A stretch of DNA of 64,000 nucleotides from Marmoricola sp. URHB0036 (GCF_000426045.1 NZ_AUEP01000008.1:1-64000), one strand, 5' to 3'. Positions 39,526 through 49,240 are shown, numbered from the stretch's first letter. Notes: a model not told the origin generated them from the sequence alone. Numbers and translations: made by a program.

Positions 39526-40636
39526 GGACCGCACGCGAATGCACGTCGGCGGCGCGTCGCCGTACGACGTCGTCGTCGGGCACGGCGTTCTCGACGAGGT
39601 GTCCGTCGCTCTCGGCCCCGACGTGCGTCGCGTCGCCGTGTGCCATCCCGAGTCGCTCACCGATCTCGCCGACCAGGTGGTGGCCGGCCTCGGCGACGTC
39701 GAGCTGCTTGCGATCAGGCTCCCCGACGGCGAGGCCGCCAAGACCGCCCAGGTGGCGGCCGAGGCCTGGGAGCAGCTCGGACAGGCCGGGTTCACCCGCT
39801 CCGACGCGGTCGTCACCGTCGGTGGCGGCGCCACGACCGACGTCGGTGGCTTCATCGCCGCCACCTGGCTGCGCGGCGTGCGCGTGGTCCACGTGCCCAC
39901 GACGCTGCTCGGCATGGTCGACGCGGCCGTCGGCGGCAAGACCGGCATCAACACCAGCGCCGGCAAGAACCTGGTCGGCTCCTTCCACGAGCCTGCCGGG
40001 GTGCTGTGCGACCTCGACCTCCTGGTCACGCTGCCCGAGGCCGAGCTGGTCGCGGGACTCGGCGAGGTGGTCAAGTGTGGCTTCGTCGCCGACCCCGAGA
40101 TCCTCCGCATCGTCGAGTCCGACCCGACAGCGGTCCTCGACCCCGCCTCGCCAGAGCTGCGTGAGGTCATCGAGCGGGCGATCCAGGTGAAGGTCGACGT
40201 CGTCGTCGGCGACCTCAAGGAGACCGGGGGCGCCGACGGTCATCCCGGTCGCGAGGTGCTCAACTACGGCCACACGATGGCCCACGCGGTCGAGAAGGGC
40301 ACCGGCTACCGCGTCCGCCACGGCGAGGCGGTCGCGCTCGGCATGGTCTACGTCGCCGAGCTGGCCCGGCTGGCCGGCCGTCTCGACGACGCCACCGCCG
40401 CCCGGCACGCCGAGGTCCTGGCGTCGGTGGGCTTGCCGGTCGCCCTGCACGACCAGCTGAGCGACGAGCTGCCCTTCGAGGACGTGCTGGCCACCATGCG
40501 GGTCGACAAGAAGTCGCGCGGGTCGATGCTGCGGTTCGTCGTCCTCGACGGGCTGGCGAGGCCGGCAGTCTTGGCCGACCCGTCCGAGGACCACCTGCGG
40601 GCGGCGTACGACGTGCTGAGGGGAGTGTCGCGATGA
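39518..40636 (+). CDS. aroB: 3-dehydroquinate synthase
   Basis: AroB cyclises DAHP to 3-dehydroquinate with NAD and a metal. The 372-residue protein has GGGATTDVGGF (NAD site), PTTLLGMVDAAVGGKTGIN and the metal-binding NYGHTMAHAVE. The ATG at 39518 lies inside aroK with GAGGA nine bases upstream; a second ATG at 39539 would give a length closer to the mycobacterial protein. Confidence 0.95.
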   Translation: MGEDRTRMHVGGASPYDVVVGHGVLDEVSVALGPDVRRVAVCHPESLTDLADQVVAGLGDVELLAIRLPDGEAAKTAQVAAEAWEQLGQAGFTRSDAVVTVGGGATTDVGGFIAATWLRGVRVVHVPTTLLGMVDAAVGGKTGINTSAGKNLVGSFHEPAGVLCDLDLLVTLPEAELVAGLGEVVKCGFVADPEILRIVESDPTAVLDPASPELREVIERAIQVKVDVVVGDLKETGGADGHPGREVLNYGHTMAHAVEKGTGYRVRHGEAVALGMVYVAELARLAGRLDDATAARHAEVLASVGLPVALHDQLSDELPFEDVLATMRVDKKSRGSMLRFVVLDGLARPAVLADPSEDHLRAAYDVLRGVSR

Positions 40637-41061
40637 AGGTTCTCGTGCTCAACGGTCCCAACCTGGGTCGGCTCGGACGGCGCCAGCCGGAGATCTACGG
40701 CACCACCACGATGGCCGACCTCTCCCGGCTGTGCGAGGAGTGGGGGGCCGGTCTCGGTCTCGAGGTCGAGGTACGCCAGACCAACCACGAGGGCCTGATG
40801 CTCGACTGGCTCAACCAGGCTGCCGACGACGCCACCCCCGTCGTGCTGAACGCCGCCGCGTGGACGCACTACTCCTACGCCCTCTTCGACGCCTGCGCCC
40901 AGCTGACGGCGCCGCTCGTCGAGCTGCACATCAGCGACCCCAAGAGCCGGCCGGAGGAGTTCCGGCACCACTCCGTGGTCACGGCGTACGCCGCGAAGGA
41001 GATCGTCGGCCAGGGGATCGACGGCTACCGGCAGGCACTCGAGTTCCTGAGCACTCAGTAG
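40633..41061 (+). CDS. aroQ: type II 3-dehydroquinate dehydratase
   Basis: AroQ dehydrates 3-dehydroquinate. The 142-residue type II enzyme has LVLNGPNLGRLGRRQPEIYG (4-23) with catalytic Y22 and R17, NHEG (near 54) and the ELHISDP segment. The start overlaps aroB by four bases. It ends the aro operon at a strong stem-loop that contains its stop codon. Confidence 0.95.
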   Translation: MKVLVLNGPNLGRLGRRQPEIYGTTTMADLSRLCEEWGAGLGLEVEVRQTNHEGLMLDWLNQAADDATPVVLNAAAWTHYSYALFDACAQLTAPLVELHISDPKSRPEEFRHHSVVTAYAAKEIVGQGIDGYRQALEFLSTQ

Positions 41062-41090
41062 ACCTTCCACCTGGCAGGTCTACGTAGTGC
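41051..41090. terminator. bidirectional terminator-like stem after aroQ
   Basis: Arms of 14 bases (41051-41064 and 41077-41090) pair at 12 positions around a 12-base loop, with a 7-bp perfect inner stem GTAGACC/GGTCTAC. It contains the aroQ stop and faces a convergent gene, as expected for a shared terminator. No U tract is visible. Confidence 0.6.
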
Positions 41091-41102
41091 TCGTGAACGT
41101 CG

Positions 41103-41831
41103 TCAGCGCAGCTTCTCGCCGAAGAAGGCGAGCACCCGGTCGACGCCCTCCTGCTGGCGCTGCTCGGTGACGGTGGAGTGCCCCAGGCCACCGAACTCGA
41201 CCTTGATGAACGCCTCGCCCAGCTCGCGCTCGAGCGTGCCGAACCGTCGGCCCACCGTCGGGTCCTTGGAGAAGCGCAGCCCGAGCACCTGGCACCCCGC
41301 GGCCGCCCGCTCCTTCACCACGGCCAGGTCGCCGGGGCTGAGGTTCAGGTCGCGCGACCGGCGGGGGCTGACCGCGAACGGCGCCGACGGCTGGGCGAGG
41401 ACCGGCGCGACCACCGAGGTGTCCACCATCATGGCCAGCGCGAAGCCGCCGGTGAAGCACATGCCGAGGGCGCCGACGCCGGGCCCGCCGAGCTCGTCGT
41501 GCAGCTCGCGAGCCAGGCTGCGCAGCCAACCGGCTACCGGTGTGGTGACCCCGGTGGCGAGCGTGGTGAACTCGCGGCTGACGCAGACACGGGCGAGCGA
41601 CTTGGCTGCGTTCAGGGCGTTCATCGGCGCTTCCGGCGTGCCGAACAGGCTCGGCATCACCACCGTGAAGCCGGCGTCCACCACCTCCTGGGCGAAGGCG
41701 ATCACCGTGGGTGTGATGCCCGGGATCTCGTGGATCACGATGACGCCGGGGCCGGTGCCCTTGCGGTAGGTCGGATGGCTGACCCCGCCGAAGGAGTGTT
41801 CGCCCTGGGTCCAGCTGCCGAGGAGAGTCAT
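41103..41831 (-). CDS. dienelactone hydrolase-family protein
   Basis: This 242-residue alpha/beta hydrolase has the dienelactone-hydrolase nucleophile motif GMCFTGG (C125 as nucleophile), E35 in HEIPG, and a C-terminal His in GLGHSTVT. Family members open lactone rings in aromatic degradation, but the substrate here is open. It is divergent from the zinc peptidase-like gene, 41 bases away. Confidence 0.88.
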   Translation of the reverse strand: MTLLGSWTQGEHSFGGVSHPTYRKGTGPGVIVIHEIPGITPTVIAFAQEVVDAGFTVVMPSLFGTPEAPMNALNAAKSLARVCVSREFTTLATGVTTPVAGWLRSLARELHDELGGPGVGALGMCFTGGFALAMMVDTSVVAPVLAQPSAPFAVSPRRSRDLNLSPGDLAVVKERAAAGCQVLGLRFSKDPTVGRRFGTLERELGEAFIKVEFGGLGHSTVTEQRQQEGVDRVLAFFGEKLR

Positions 41832-41872
41832 GCGGTGATCCTGTCAGTTGCCCGGCGTGCAAGGCTGCGCGT

Positions 41873-42859
41873 GTGAAGGCCTTCCGGTGTCGCGTGTGCG
41901 ACAAGCCCCTGCACTTCGAGAACTCGCGGTGCGTGTCCTGTGGCAGCCGCCTCGGGTTCTCGCGCTCCGAGCGGGCGATCGTGCCGGTGGACGAGAAGGG
42001 GCGGTACGTCGACGCCGACGGACTCGAGTGGTTCCTGTGCCGCAACCTGACGCTGTCCGGCTGCACCTGGCTGACCGAGAGCGACGGCGGTGAGTGCTTC
42101 AGCTGCGGGCTCACCCGCAACCGCCCCCACGACGACGACGCCATCGGGCTGGCCAACTACCCGGCCGCGGAGCGGGCCAAGCGGCACCTCGTCGTGGAGC
42201 TCGACGGGCTCGGCTTCCCGATCGTCGGCAAGGACACCGATCCCGACAACGGGCTCGCCTTCGACCTGCTGAGCAGCGTCGAGGAGAACGTCGTGATCGG
42301 CCACGCCAACGGCCTGATCACCATCGACCTCGCCGAGAGCAGGGCGGCGCACCGCGAGGAGGTGCGGGAGAAGCTGGGGGAGCCCTACCGCACGATGCTC
42401 GGCCACTTCCGCCACGAGATCGGCCACTACTACGAGTGGCAGCTGGTCCGCGGTGAGCTGCGGACCCGCTACCGGGAGCTGTTCGGCGACGAGTCGGTCG
42501 ACTACCAGGGCGAGATCGACCGGCACTACGCCGAGGGACCGCCGGCGGGCTGGGAGTCGTCGTACATCTCCAGCTACGCGACGATGCACCCGTTCGAGGA
42601 CTTCGCGGAGACCTGGGCGCACTACCTGCACATCTGCGACAGCATCGAGACCGCGTCGGAGTACGGCCTGACCACGGTCGGCACGATCACCTCGTTCACC
42701 AGCTTCCGCGACGTGGTGGTGGGCATCTGGATGCCGCTGAGCGTGGCGCTGAACATGATCAACCGCAGCATGGGCCACGAGGACCTCTACCCGTTCGTCA
42801 TCCCGACAGCCGTGCTCGACAAGCTCGAATTCGTCGCCTCGCTGGCCAGGAGGGACTGA
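41873..42859 (+). CDS. putative zinc-binding metallopeptidase with zinc ribbon
   Basis: The 328-residue protein has an N-terminal zinc ribbon (C6, C9, C20, C23), more cysteines (C56, C64, C75, C78) and a gluzincin-like motif FRHEIGHYYEW (H181, E182, H185) followed by FAETWAHYLH with a possible third ligand. There is no signal peptide, so it is cytoplasmic. It matches the 'putative zinc-binding metallopeptidase' (Peptidase_Mx) family, whose substrates are unknown. The start is GTG. Confidence 0.8.
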   Translation: MKAFRCRVCDKPLHFENSRCVSCGSRLGFSRSERAIVPVDEKGRYVDADGLEWFLCRNLTLSGCTWLTESDGGECFSCGLTRNRPHDDDAIGLANYPAAERAKRHLVVELDGLGFPIVGKDTDPDNGLAFDLLSSVEENVVIGHANGLITIDLAESRAAHREEVREKLGEPYRTMLGHFRHEIGHYYEWQLVRGELRTRYRELFGDESVDYQGEIDRHYAEGPPAGWESSYISSYATMHPFEDFAETWAHYLHICDSIETASEYGLTTVGTITSFTSFRDVVVGIWMPLSVALNMINRSMGHEDLYPFVIPTAVLDKLEFVASLARRD

Positions 42860-42869
42860 CCGCCCGGCG

Positions 42870-42875
42870 TACGCT
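42870..42875 (+). promoter_or_regulatory. -10 element TACGCT, leaderless
   Basis: TACGCT is followed by seven bases and the GTG at 42883. Confidence 0.5.
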
Positions 42876-42882
42876 CGCAGGC

Positions 42883-43761
42883 GTGCCCAACGCGATGAGC
42901 GACCGACGCGTGTGGCTTCCCGTCGCCGTCGTCGCGGCTGTGGGGCTGGTCGTCGGGCTCGTCGTCGGAGTGCTCGTGGTTGGTCACACGGACCTCGTCT
43001 CGACAGGGGCAGCCAAGGAGGGCGCGAGCGAGCCCTCGGTGGGCGTGGGAGCGATCCAGCAGTACCCGCTGCGGGCCAGCACCGGCTGGGACTTCGAGCT
43101 GCCGGTGCACAACCCGACGAACGACCCGCTCCAGGCCGACCTGCTCTCCTTCGCCGGCTACGTCACCCCCTTCAAGGCGGACAGGACGAGTCGGCTCGAG
43201 CCGCATGCCTGGGGCATGATCCGCTTCTCCGCCACGCCCAGTTGCGACGTGGCGCCGCTGACGTCCGTGTCGTCGGTCCGGCTGCGGATCAGCGGAACGG
43301 GCGGCCGGTCGGAGGTGACCCGCGCCCTGCCCGACTCCGGCCGGGCTCTGGTGGAGCACGACGCGGCGGTGTGTGGCGTGGGCAGTCCCGTCCATCCCGG
43401 GGACCTGGCCGGGGTCTGGCTGGTCGAGCGTGCCTACGGGCCGGACATGTACCTCGCCGGCAGCTACCTGATGCGCTTCACCCGCGACGGCTCGTTCGAG
43501 GCGGACGCTGACGGACGGCTCTTCTCCGGCGACCCGGCCGTCCGGTCGACGTACCGGATCCGGGACGAGCTGCTCGAGATCACCACCCGCAACTCCTCCG
43601 GCTGCGGCAGCGGCACCCTGGCCACCTGGCGGGCGTCGTACGACGCCGCGGGCCGGTTGGTCATGGTCTACGTGAACGGTGACTGCCCCGAGGGCGACCA
43701 GGGCGACGTGTGGGTGGCCAGACGGGTGCTGCACGACGAGGGGCTTCCTCGCGGCGACTGA
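42883..43761 (+). CDS. membrane-anchored protein of unknown function
   Basis: This 292-residue protein has one N-terminal membrane helix (about 11-34) and an exported remainder. Two beta-rich parts can be seen, about 50-165 and 170-285; the second contains DLAGVWLVERAYG and ends with DVWVARRVL. Four or more cysteines (in SCDVAP, VCGVG, SGCGSG, NGDC) could form disulfides. I do not recognise the family. It is convergent with the MaoC gene, three bases apart. Confidence 0.65.
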   Translation: MPNAMSDRRVWLPVAVVAAVGLVVGLVVGVLVVGHTDLVSTGAAKEGASEPSVGVGAIQQYPLRASTGWDFELPVHNPTNDPLQADLLSFAGYVTPFKADRTSRLEPHAWGMIRFSATPSCDVAPLTSVSSVRLRISGTGGRSEVTRALPDSGRALVEHDAAVCGVGSPVHPGDLAGVWLVERAYGPDMYLAGSYLMRFTRDGSFEADADGRLFSGDPAVRSTYRIRDELLEITTRNSSGCGSGTLATWRASYDAAGRLVMVYVNGDCPEGDQGDVWVARRVLHDEGLPRGD

Positions 43762-43764
43762 GCG

Positions 43765-44646
43765 TCAGGCCGGGGTCAGCACGCAGTCCGACAGCACCGG
43801 GGCGCCGTCGCGCTCACCCTGGCCGGCGACGGTGGCCTCCACGACCACGCCCTCGTCGGCGTGCCAGCCGCGCACGCGGATGGTCTCTCCGGGGAACACC
43901 ACGCCGGCGAAGCGAGCGTTGAAGCCGCGGACCTTGGCGACGTCGCCGCCGAAGAGCTCGTCGGTCACGGTGCGCAGCACGATCCCGTAGGAGCACAGGC
44001 CGTGCAGGATCGGAGCAGGGAACCCGGCCGCCTTGGCGAACTCGGGGTCGGAGTGCAACGGGTTGCGGTCACCGCACAGGCGGTAGAGCAGGGCCTGCTG
44101 CGGCGTCACGTCGTACGACGCATCGCAGTCGGGCCCCCGGTCGGGCACCGCCACCTTGGCAGAGGTGCCCCGCTCACCACCCCAGCCGCCCTCGCCGCGG
44201 ACGAAGATGGAGGAGCGGACCGTCCAGAGGGCGTCGCCCTCGGCCGACAGCGCTTGGCCCTCCTGCCAGATGACCGCCGCCTTGCCCTTGTCCCAGACGT
44301 CGGTGATCCGGGTGCGAAGCACCGCCGAGCCGAAGGTGGGCAGCGGAGCCGCGACCTCGATCTCCTGGCTGCCGTGGACCACCTGCGACAGGCTGATGTC
44401 GCAACCCGGGAGGTCGAGCGGCGGCGGGTCGGTCTCGTGGAACGTCGGCGCCACGATGCCGAAGCTGGGCAGCACCTGGAGGTCGTCGTTGTCGAGCGTG
44501 TAGCGCAACGCGGCCGGGTCGAGGTTGTCTCCCGGCCCGGATCCGGCCCCGATGCCGAGGTGGTAGAGCAGCACGTCGGAGCTCTCCCACGAGAAGGTGC
44601 GATCGGGCAGCTGGGCGCCGATCGCGACGTCGGGGTCGATGGGCAT
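43765..44646 (-). CDS. MaoC-family 2-enoyl-CoA hydratase, steroid cluster
   Basis: The 293-residue protein is a double hot-dog MaoC hydratase: N-terminal half without catalytic residues, C-terminal half with the hydratase-2 motif YRLCGDRNPLHSDPEFAKAA (catalytic Asp and His) and APILHGLCSYG. It adds water to enoyl-CoA thioesters. Its place next to kstD matches Rv3538 in M. tuberculosis, so a role in steroid side-chain beta-oxidation is likely. The start overlaps the kstD stop (ATGA), giving a kstD-maoC operon. Confidence 0.88.
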   Translation of the reverse strand: MPIDPDVAIGAQLPDRTFSWESSDVLLYHLGIGAGSGPGDNLDPAALRYTLDNDDLQVLPSFGIVAPTFHETDPPPLDLPGCDISLSQVVHGSQEIEVAAPLPTFGSAVLRTRITDVWDKGKAAVIWQEGQALSAEGDALWTVRSSIFVRGEGGWGGERGTSAKVAVPDRGPDCDASYDVTPQQALLYRLCGDRNPLHSDPEFAKAAGFPAPILHGLCSYGIVLRTVTDELFGGDVAKVRGFNARFAGVVFPGETIRVRGWHADEGVVVEATVAGQGERDGAPVLSDCVLTPA

Positions 44647-46352
44647 CAGGAGGCCTCCGGCGTGACCTCGGTCGAGCTCGTCGAGACCCGAGGCGCGACG
44701 CTCGAGCTGGTGGCGATGTCCTCGGCAGCGAGGTAGCCGAAGACGATGGCCGGACCGATTGTGGCTCCGGGGCCGGCGTAGGTGTTGCCCATCACGGCGG
44801 CGGAGACGTTGCCGGCGGCGTACAGGCCCTCGATGACGCTGCCGTCGGGACGGAGCACCCTGGCGCGTTCGTCGGTGACGAGACCACCCTTGGTGCCGAG
44901 GTCACCCGGGACGATCTTGACGGCGTAGAACGGACCCTGGTCGATGCGGTGCAGCGACGGGTTCGGCTTCACGGTGGGGTCGGAGTAGTACTTGTCGTAG
45001 GCGCTCTCGCCCCGGTGGAAGTCCTGGTCGATGCCGGAGGTCGCGAAGCCGTTGAACCGCTCGACGGTGGCCGTGAGAGCGTCCGGCGGCACCCCGATCT
45101 CGTCGGCCAGGGCCTCGAGCGTGTCGGCCTTCTTGATGGTGCCGTGCTTGTACCAGCGGCCCGGGAAGGGCTGGCGTGGCGAGAGCCCGGCGAACAGGTA
45201 GCGGTTGCGGTAGCGCTGGTCGACGATCATCCACGCCGGGATGTGCGGGACACCGGTCTGCTCGCCCCGGTAGATCTCGTGCACGGCCTCGACGTACGGC
45301 AGCGCCTCGTTCATGAACCGGTTGCCGGCCGAGTTCACGATGATCGATCCCGGGAGGTTGCGCTCGGCCAGGGCGAACCAGGGGCCGCGGGGGAGCGGGA
45401 TCGTCGGTCCCCACCACGCGTCGTCCATCAACGCGACGTCGGCGCCGATCTCCATCCCGGCGAGGTGACCACCGCCGGTGTTGGACTCGGCGCCGGTGGT
45501 CCAGTCGATGCTGGTCGGCTTCGGCTGGAACCGCTCCCGCAGCTCGAGGTTCTTCTCGAACCCGCCGCTGCCGAGGATCACCCCACGCGTGGCGCGGATC
45601 GTCCGCTCGACGCCCTGGCGCAGCACGGTCACGCCGACGACGCGGCCGTCCTCGACCACCAGGTCGCGCAGCTCGGTGCCGTACTCGACCGGGACGCCGG
45701 CGTCCAGCAGCCCCTTGCGCAGCCCGATCGCGAGGGCGTTGCCCATGGCGTACATCTTGCGGCCGCGCAGGCTGCTGAGGATCCGGCGCACGATGATCTT
45801 CACCATCGTGATGGGTCCACGGATCGTGCGCATGCCGAGGCTGATCTTGCGGAAGTCGGCCTGCGTGACGATCAGGTTCGCCGGCGCCTTGCTGTACGGC
45901 GGATGCAGGTGGGCCAGCTCGTCGCCGAGGAAGCCGCAGTCCATCGGGACCGGCTCGACGCTGCGCCCGCGAGGGCGGCCGCCGGGGGACTCGGGCAGGT
46001 AGTCGGAGTACTCCGGCACCCAGGCGAACCGCACCGGGGTGTTCTCGCGCACGAAGTCCATGACCTCGGGGCCGCGGTCGATGAAGGTGTCGCGGCGCAC
46101 CTTGGGCACGATGTCGCCGACGATCGCCTCGAGGTAGCGCTTCGACTCCTCGGGGTCGTCGGCCTCGCCCGCCGCGATGAGCGCGTAGTTGCCCGGGATC
46201 CAGACTCCTCCGCCGGACCGCGCGGTCGACCCACCGAAGTAGTTGCTCTTCTCGACCAGCACGGTGTCGAGCCCCTGCCGAGCGGCAGCAAGGGCGGCGG
46301 TCATCCCGGCGCCACCGGCGCCGACGACGACCACGTCACAGGACTGCTTCAT
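44646..46352 (-). CDS. kstD: 3-oxosteroid 1-dehydrogenase
   Basis: KstD introduces the C1-C2 double bond in steroid ring A, using FAD. The 568-residue protein has the N-terminal FAD motif VVVVGAGGAGMTAALAAARQ, the second FAD segment near the C-terminus (AAGNVSAAVMGNTYAGPGAT) and the flavoprotein fold of fumarate reductase-like dehydrogenases. ATG 46352 has GGAG six bases upstream; GTG 46367 is an alternative. The last residues (APRVSTSSTEVTPEAS) are partly encoded by a repeat. A KstR-type operator lies just upstream. Confidence 0.93.
   Translation of the reverse strand: MKQSCDVVVVGAGGAGMTAALAAARQGLDTVLVEKSNYFGGSTARSGGGVWIPGNYALIAAGEADDPEESKRYLEAIVGDIVPKVRRDTFIDRGPEVMDFVRENTPVRFAWVPEYSDYLPESPGGRPRGRSVEPVPMDCGFLGDELAHLHPPYSKAPANLIVTQADFRKISLGMRTIRGPITMVKIIVRRILSSLRGRKMYAMGNALAIGLRKGLLDAGVPVEYGTELRDLVVEDGRVVGVTVLRQGVERTIRATRGVILGSGGFEKNLELRERFQPKPTSIDWTTGAESNTGGGHLAGMEIGADVALMDDAWWGPTIPLPRGPWFALAERNLPGSIIVNSAGNRFMNEALPYVEAVHEIYRGEQTGVPHIPAWMIVDQRYRNRYLFAGLSPRQPFPGRWYKHGTIKKADTLEALADEIGVPPDALTATVERFNGFATSGIDQDFHRGESAYDKYYSDPTVKPNPSLHRIDQGPFYAVKIVPGDLGTKGGLVTDERARVLRPDGSVIEGLYAAGNVSAAVMGNTYAGPGATIGPAIVFGYLAAEDIATSSSVAPRVSTSSTEVTPEAS
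44670..44688. repeat. short palindromic repeat in the kstD 3' end
   Basis: GGTCGAGCTCGTCGAGACC is a 19-base imperfect palindrome related to the ends of the interspersed repeat family (GGTCGAG and CGAGACC). It lies in the last codons of kstD. Confidence 0.5.
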
Positions 46353-46385
46353 CGGTGACTCCGTCACGGGGGTTCATGGCGCAAA

Positions 46386-46405
46386 ACTGTAACAGGTTCT
46401 ATTGT
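46386..46405. promoter_or_regulatory. KstR-type operator over divergent kstD and hsaE promoters
   Basis: TGTAACAGGTTCTA (46388-46401) fits the KstR consensus TNNAACNNGTTNNA at every fixed position. It overlaps a plus-strand -10, TATTGT (46400-46405), seven bases before hsaE, and a minus-strand -10, TACAGT (46391-46386), for kstD. One repressor would therefore shut both directions. Confidence 0.85.
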
Positions 46406-46412
46406 TGGGCCC

Positions 46413-47198
46413 ATGCTCTCCGACGACGTACGCCGCACGGTCGCCGATGCCCTCCGGGACGCCGAGGTCGAGCGCACGCCGATCCCCCCGTTGCGCGAGA
46501 CGTGGCCGGAGATCGACGTCGTGGACTCCTACGAGATCCAGCTGCTGAACATCCGTCGGCGCCTCGAGGCCGGCGCCCGGGTCAACGGCCACAAGGTCGG
46601 CCTCTCCTCGCGCGCGATGCAGGAGATGATGGGCGTCGACGAGCCCGACTACGGCCATCTCCTCTCCGACATGGAGGTCTCCTCCGACGAGCCGGTACCG
46701 GCGTCGCGCTACTGCTACCCACGCGTCGAGGTCGAGGTGGCCTTCGTCCTCGGCGAGACCCTTCCGGGCGCGGGGTGCACCGAGGACGACGTCATCCGCG
46801 CCACGGAGTACGTCGCCCCGGCGATCGAGCTCATCGACAGCCGTGTCCTCGACTGGAACATCAAGATCGCCGACACGATCGCCGACAACGCCTCGTCGGC
46901 CGGCTACGTCCTCGGTCCGGAGCGGGTCCGCCCCGAGGACGTCGACCTCAAGGCGATCGAGGCGGTGCTGATCCGCAACGGTGAGAAGGTCGCCGAGGGC
47001 CGCTCCGACGCCGTGCTCGGCAACCCGGTCACCGCCGTCGCCTGGCTGGCCGACAAGGTTGCGTCGTTCGGCGTCACCCTCGAGGCCGGCCACGTGATCC
47101 TGCCCGGCTCGGTGCACCGCGCGATCGACGTACGCCCGGGCGACGACTTCGTGGCCGAGTTCACCGACTTCGGCTCGGTCCACCTGTCCTTCTCCTAG
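46413..47198 (+). CDS. hsaE: 2-hydroxypenta-2,4-dienoate hydratase (HsaE)
   Basis: HsaE hydrates 2-hydroxyhexa-2,4-dienoate from the cleaved steroid ring. The 261-residue fumarylacetoacetase-fold protein has [12 protein letters not shown] (near 49-60), the metal-binding [10 protein letters not shown] and the conserved [16 protein letters not shown]. It heads hsaE-hsaG-hsaF. The leaderless -10 TATTGT is seven bases upstream. Confidence 0.94.
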   Translation: MLSDDVRRTVADALRDAEVERTPIPPLRETWPEIDVVDSYEIQLLNIRRRLEAGARVNGHKVGLSSRAMQEMMGVDEPDYGHLLSDMEVSSDEPVPASRYCYPRVEVEVAFVLGETLPGAGCTEDDVIRATEYVAPAIELIDSRVLDWNIKIADTIADNASSAGYVLGPERVRPEDVDLKAIEAVLIRNGEKVAEGRSDAVLGNPVTAVAWLADKVASFGVTLEAGHVILPGSVHRAIDVRPGDDFVAEFTDFGSVHLSFS

Positions 47199-47200
47199 CT

Positions 47201-47238
47201 GGTCGAGCAGCGAGCGAAGCGAGCGATCAGTCGAGACC
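47201..47238. repeat. interspersed repeat, copy B
   Basis: This 38-base element in the hsaE-hsaG gap is the reverse complement of the third unit of copy A (29535-29573), differing by one indel and a substitution. Its ends are GGTCGAGCAGCGAGCG and GATCAGTCGAGACC. Confidence 0.85.
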
Positions 47239-47264
47239 ACACAGCGCAACCAAGGAAGGCCCAC

Positions 47265-48170
47265 ATGACCAAGAAGACCGCCGCGATCGTCGGCCCCGGC
47301 AACATCGGCACCGACCTGATGTACAAGCTGCTCCGGTCCGCCGTGATCGAGCCGCGCTGGATGATCGGCGTCGACCCCGACAGCCCCGGCCTCGGACGGG
47401 CTCGCGACCAGGGACTGGAGGCGAGCCACGAGGGTGTCGACTGGCTGCTCAAGCAGGACCAGCTGCCCGACCTGATCTTCGAGGCGACCAGCGCCTACAT
47501 CCACCGCGAGTACGCACCGCGCTACGCCGAGGCGGGCATCCGCGCCGTCGACCTCACCCCCGCTGCTGTCGGACCCGCCGTGATCCCGGCGGTCAACGGC
47601 GACGAGCACGCGGGCGCCGAGAACGTCAACATGATCACCTGCGGCGGACAGGCCACCATCCCGATGGTGGCGGCGGTCTCGCGCGCCACCCCGGTGTCCT
47701 ACGCCGAGATCGTGGCCTCCGTGGCCTCTCTGTCGGCCGGCCCCGGCACCCGTCAGAACATCGACGAGTTCACCCGCACCACCGCCAAGGGCGTGGAGAC
47801 GATCGGTGGCGCCGAGACCGGGAAGGCGATCATCATCCTCAACCCGGCCGAGCCGCCGATGATCATGCGCGACACGATCTTCTGCGCGGTCGGCCCGGAG
47901 GTCTACGACGAGGGCCAGGACGCGGTCGCCGAGTCGGTGCACCAGATGGTGGCCGCCGTGCAGGAGTACGTGCCCGGCTACCGCCTGCTGCAGGACCCGC
48001 AGTTCGACCCACCCACGGCGTACACCCGCGGCCAGACCAAGGTGAGCGTCTTCATCGAGGTGGAGGGTGCGGGCGACTTCCTGCCGCCGTACTCCGGCAA
48101 CCTCGACATCATGACCGCCGCGGCGACCCGCGCCGGAGAAGGGATGGCCAGGAAGGTGACCAGCGCATGA
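47265..48170 (+). CDS. hsaG: acylating acetaldehyde/propanal dehydrogenase (HsaG)
   Basis: HsaG turns propanal or acetaldehyde from HsaF into the acyl-CoA, with NAD and CoA. The 301-residue protein has the Rossmann motif GPGNIG (10-15) and the catalytic C126 in NMITCGGQA. It overlaps hsaF by four bases; the two form a channelled complex. An AAGGAAGG Shine-Dalgarno precedes the ATG. Confidence 0.95.
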   Translation: MTKKTAAIVGPGNIGTDLMYKLLRSAVIEPRWMIGVDPDSPGLGRARDQGLEASHEGVDWLLKQDQLPDLIFEATSAYIHREYAPRYAEAGIRAVDLTPAAVGPAVIPAVNGDEHAGAENVNMITCGGQATIPMVAAVSRATPVSYAEIVASVASLSAGPGTRQNIDEFTRTTAKGVETIGGAETGKAIIILNPAEPPMIMRDTIFCAVGPEVYDEGQDAVAESVHQMVAAVQEYVPGYRLLQDPQFDPPTAYTRGQTKVSVFIEVEGAGDFLPPYSGNLDIMTAAATRAGEGMARKVTSA

Positions 48171-49240
48171 CCGTCTTCGGAAACCCGACGCTGAACGAGC
48201 TCGAGCGGACCTGGTCAGACGACCTCGACATCCGGCTGACCGACACCTGCCTGCGCGACGGGTCGCACCACAAGCGCCACCAGTTCAGCGCCGAGGAGGT
48301 CCGCTCGATCATCGCCGCCCTCGACGACGCCGGCGTACCCGTGCTCGAGGTGACTCATGGCGACGGGCTCGGCGGGTCCAGCTTCAACTACGGCTTCTCC
48401 AGGACGCCGGAGCAGGAGCTGATCAAGATCGCCGCCGAGACGGCGAAGAACGCCAGGATCGCCTTCCTGATGCTGCCCGGCGTCGGCACCAAGGACGACA
48501 TCCGGCAGGCGCAGGACAACGGCGGCGCGATCTGCCGCATCGCCACCCACTGCACCGAGGCCGACGTCTCGCAGCAGCACTTCACCCTCGCTCGGGAGCT
48601 GGGTCTGGAGACCGTGGGCTTCCTGATGATGAGCCACACCCAGCCCCCGGAGGTGCTGGCCAAGCAGGCTCGCATCATGGTCGACGCGGGCTGCCAGTGC
48701 GTGTACGTCGTCGACTCCGCCGGTGCGCTGATCATGGAGGGCGTGGCCGACCGCGTCGCCGCCCTGGTGGCGGAGATCGGCTCGGAGGCGACCGTGGGGT
48801 TCCACGGTCACGAGAACCTCGACCTCGGCTGCGCCAACACCGTGATGGCAGTGCGCGCCGGTGCGACCCAGATCGACGGTTCGGTACGCCGCTTCGGGGC
48901 CGGTGCCGGCAACACCCCGCTCGACGCGTTCGTCGGTGTCTGCGACAAGCTCGGCTGGAGGACCGGGGTCGACTTCATGAAGATCATCGACGCGTCCGAG
49001 GACGTCGTACGCCCTGCCATGCCGGAGGAGTGCCAGCTCGACCGGATGACGATGATGATGGGGTACGCCGGCGTCTACTCCTCGTTCCTCAAGCACGCGG
49101 GCAACGCGGCCGAGCGCTACGGCGTCTCGGGTGCGCAGATCCTGCAGATCGCGGGGGAGCGCAAGCTGATCGGCGGCCAGGAGGACCAGCTCATCGACAT
49201 CGCGCTGGAGCTCAGGGCCAAGCAGGATGCCGACGCCTGA
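48167..49240 (+). CDS. hsaF: 4-hydroxy-2-oxovalerate (oxohexanoate) aldolase (HsaF)
   Basis: HsaF cleaves 4-hydroxy-2-oxohexanoate to pyruvate and propanal. The 357-residue TIM-barrel DRE-type aldolase has [10 protein letters not shown] (R30, D31) and the metal site [12 protein letters not shown], plus the C-terminal communication domain. Overlap with hsaG fits a joint complex. It ends the hsaEGF operon. Confidence 0.95.
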   Translation: MTVFGNPTLNELERTWSDDLDIRLTDTCLRDGSHHKRHQFSAEEVRSIIAALDDAGVPVLEVTHGDGLGGSSFNYGFSRTPEQELIKIAAETAKNARIAFLMLPGVGTKDDIRQAQDNGGAICRIATHCTEADVSQQHFTLARELGLETVGFLMMSHTQPPEVLAKQARIMVDAGCQCVYVVDSAGALIMEGVADRVAALVAEIGSEATVGFHGHENLDLGCANTVMAVRAGATQIDGSVRRFGAGAGNTPLDAFVGVCDKLGWRTGVDFMKIIDASEDVVRPAMPEECQLDRMTMMMGYAGVYSSFLKHAGNAAERYGVSGAQILQIAGERKLIGGQEDQLIDIALELRAKQDADA

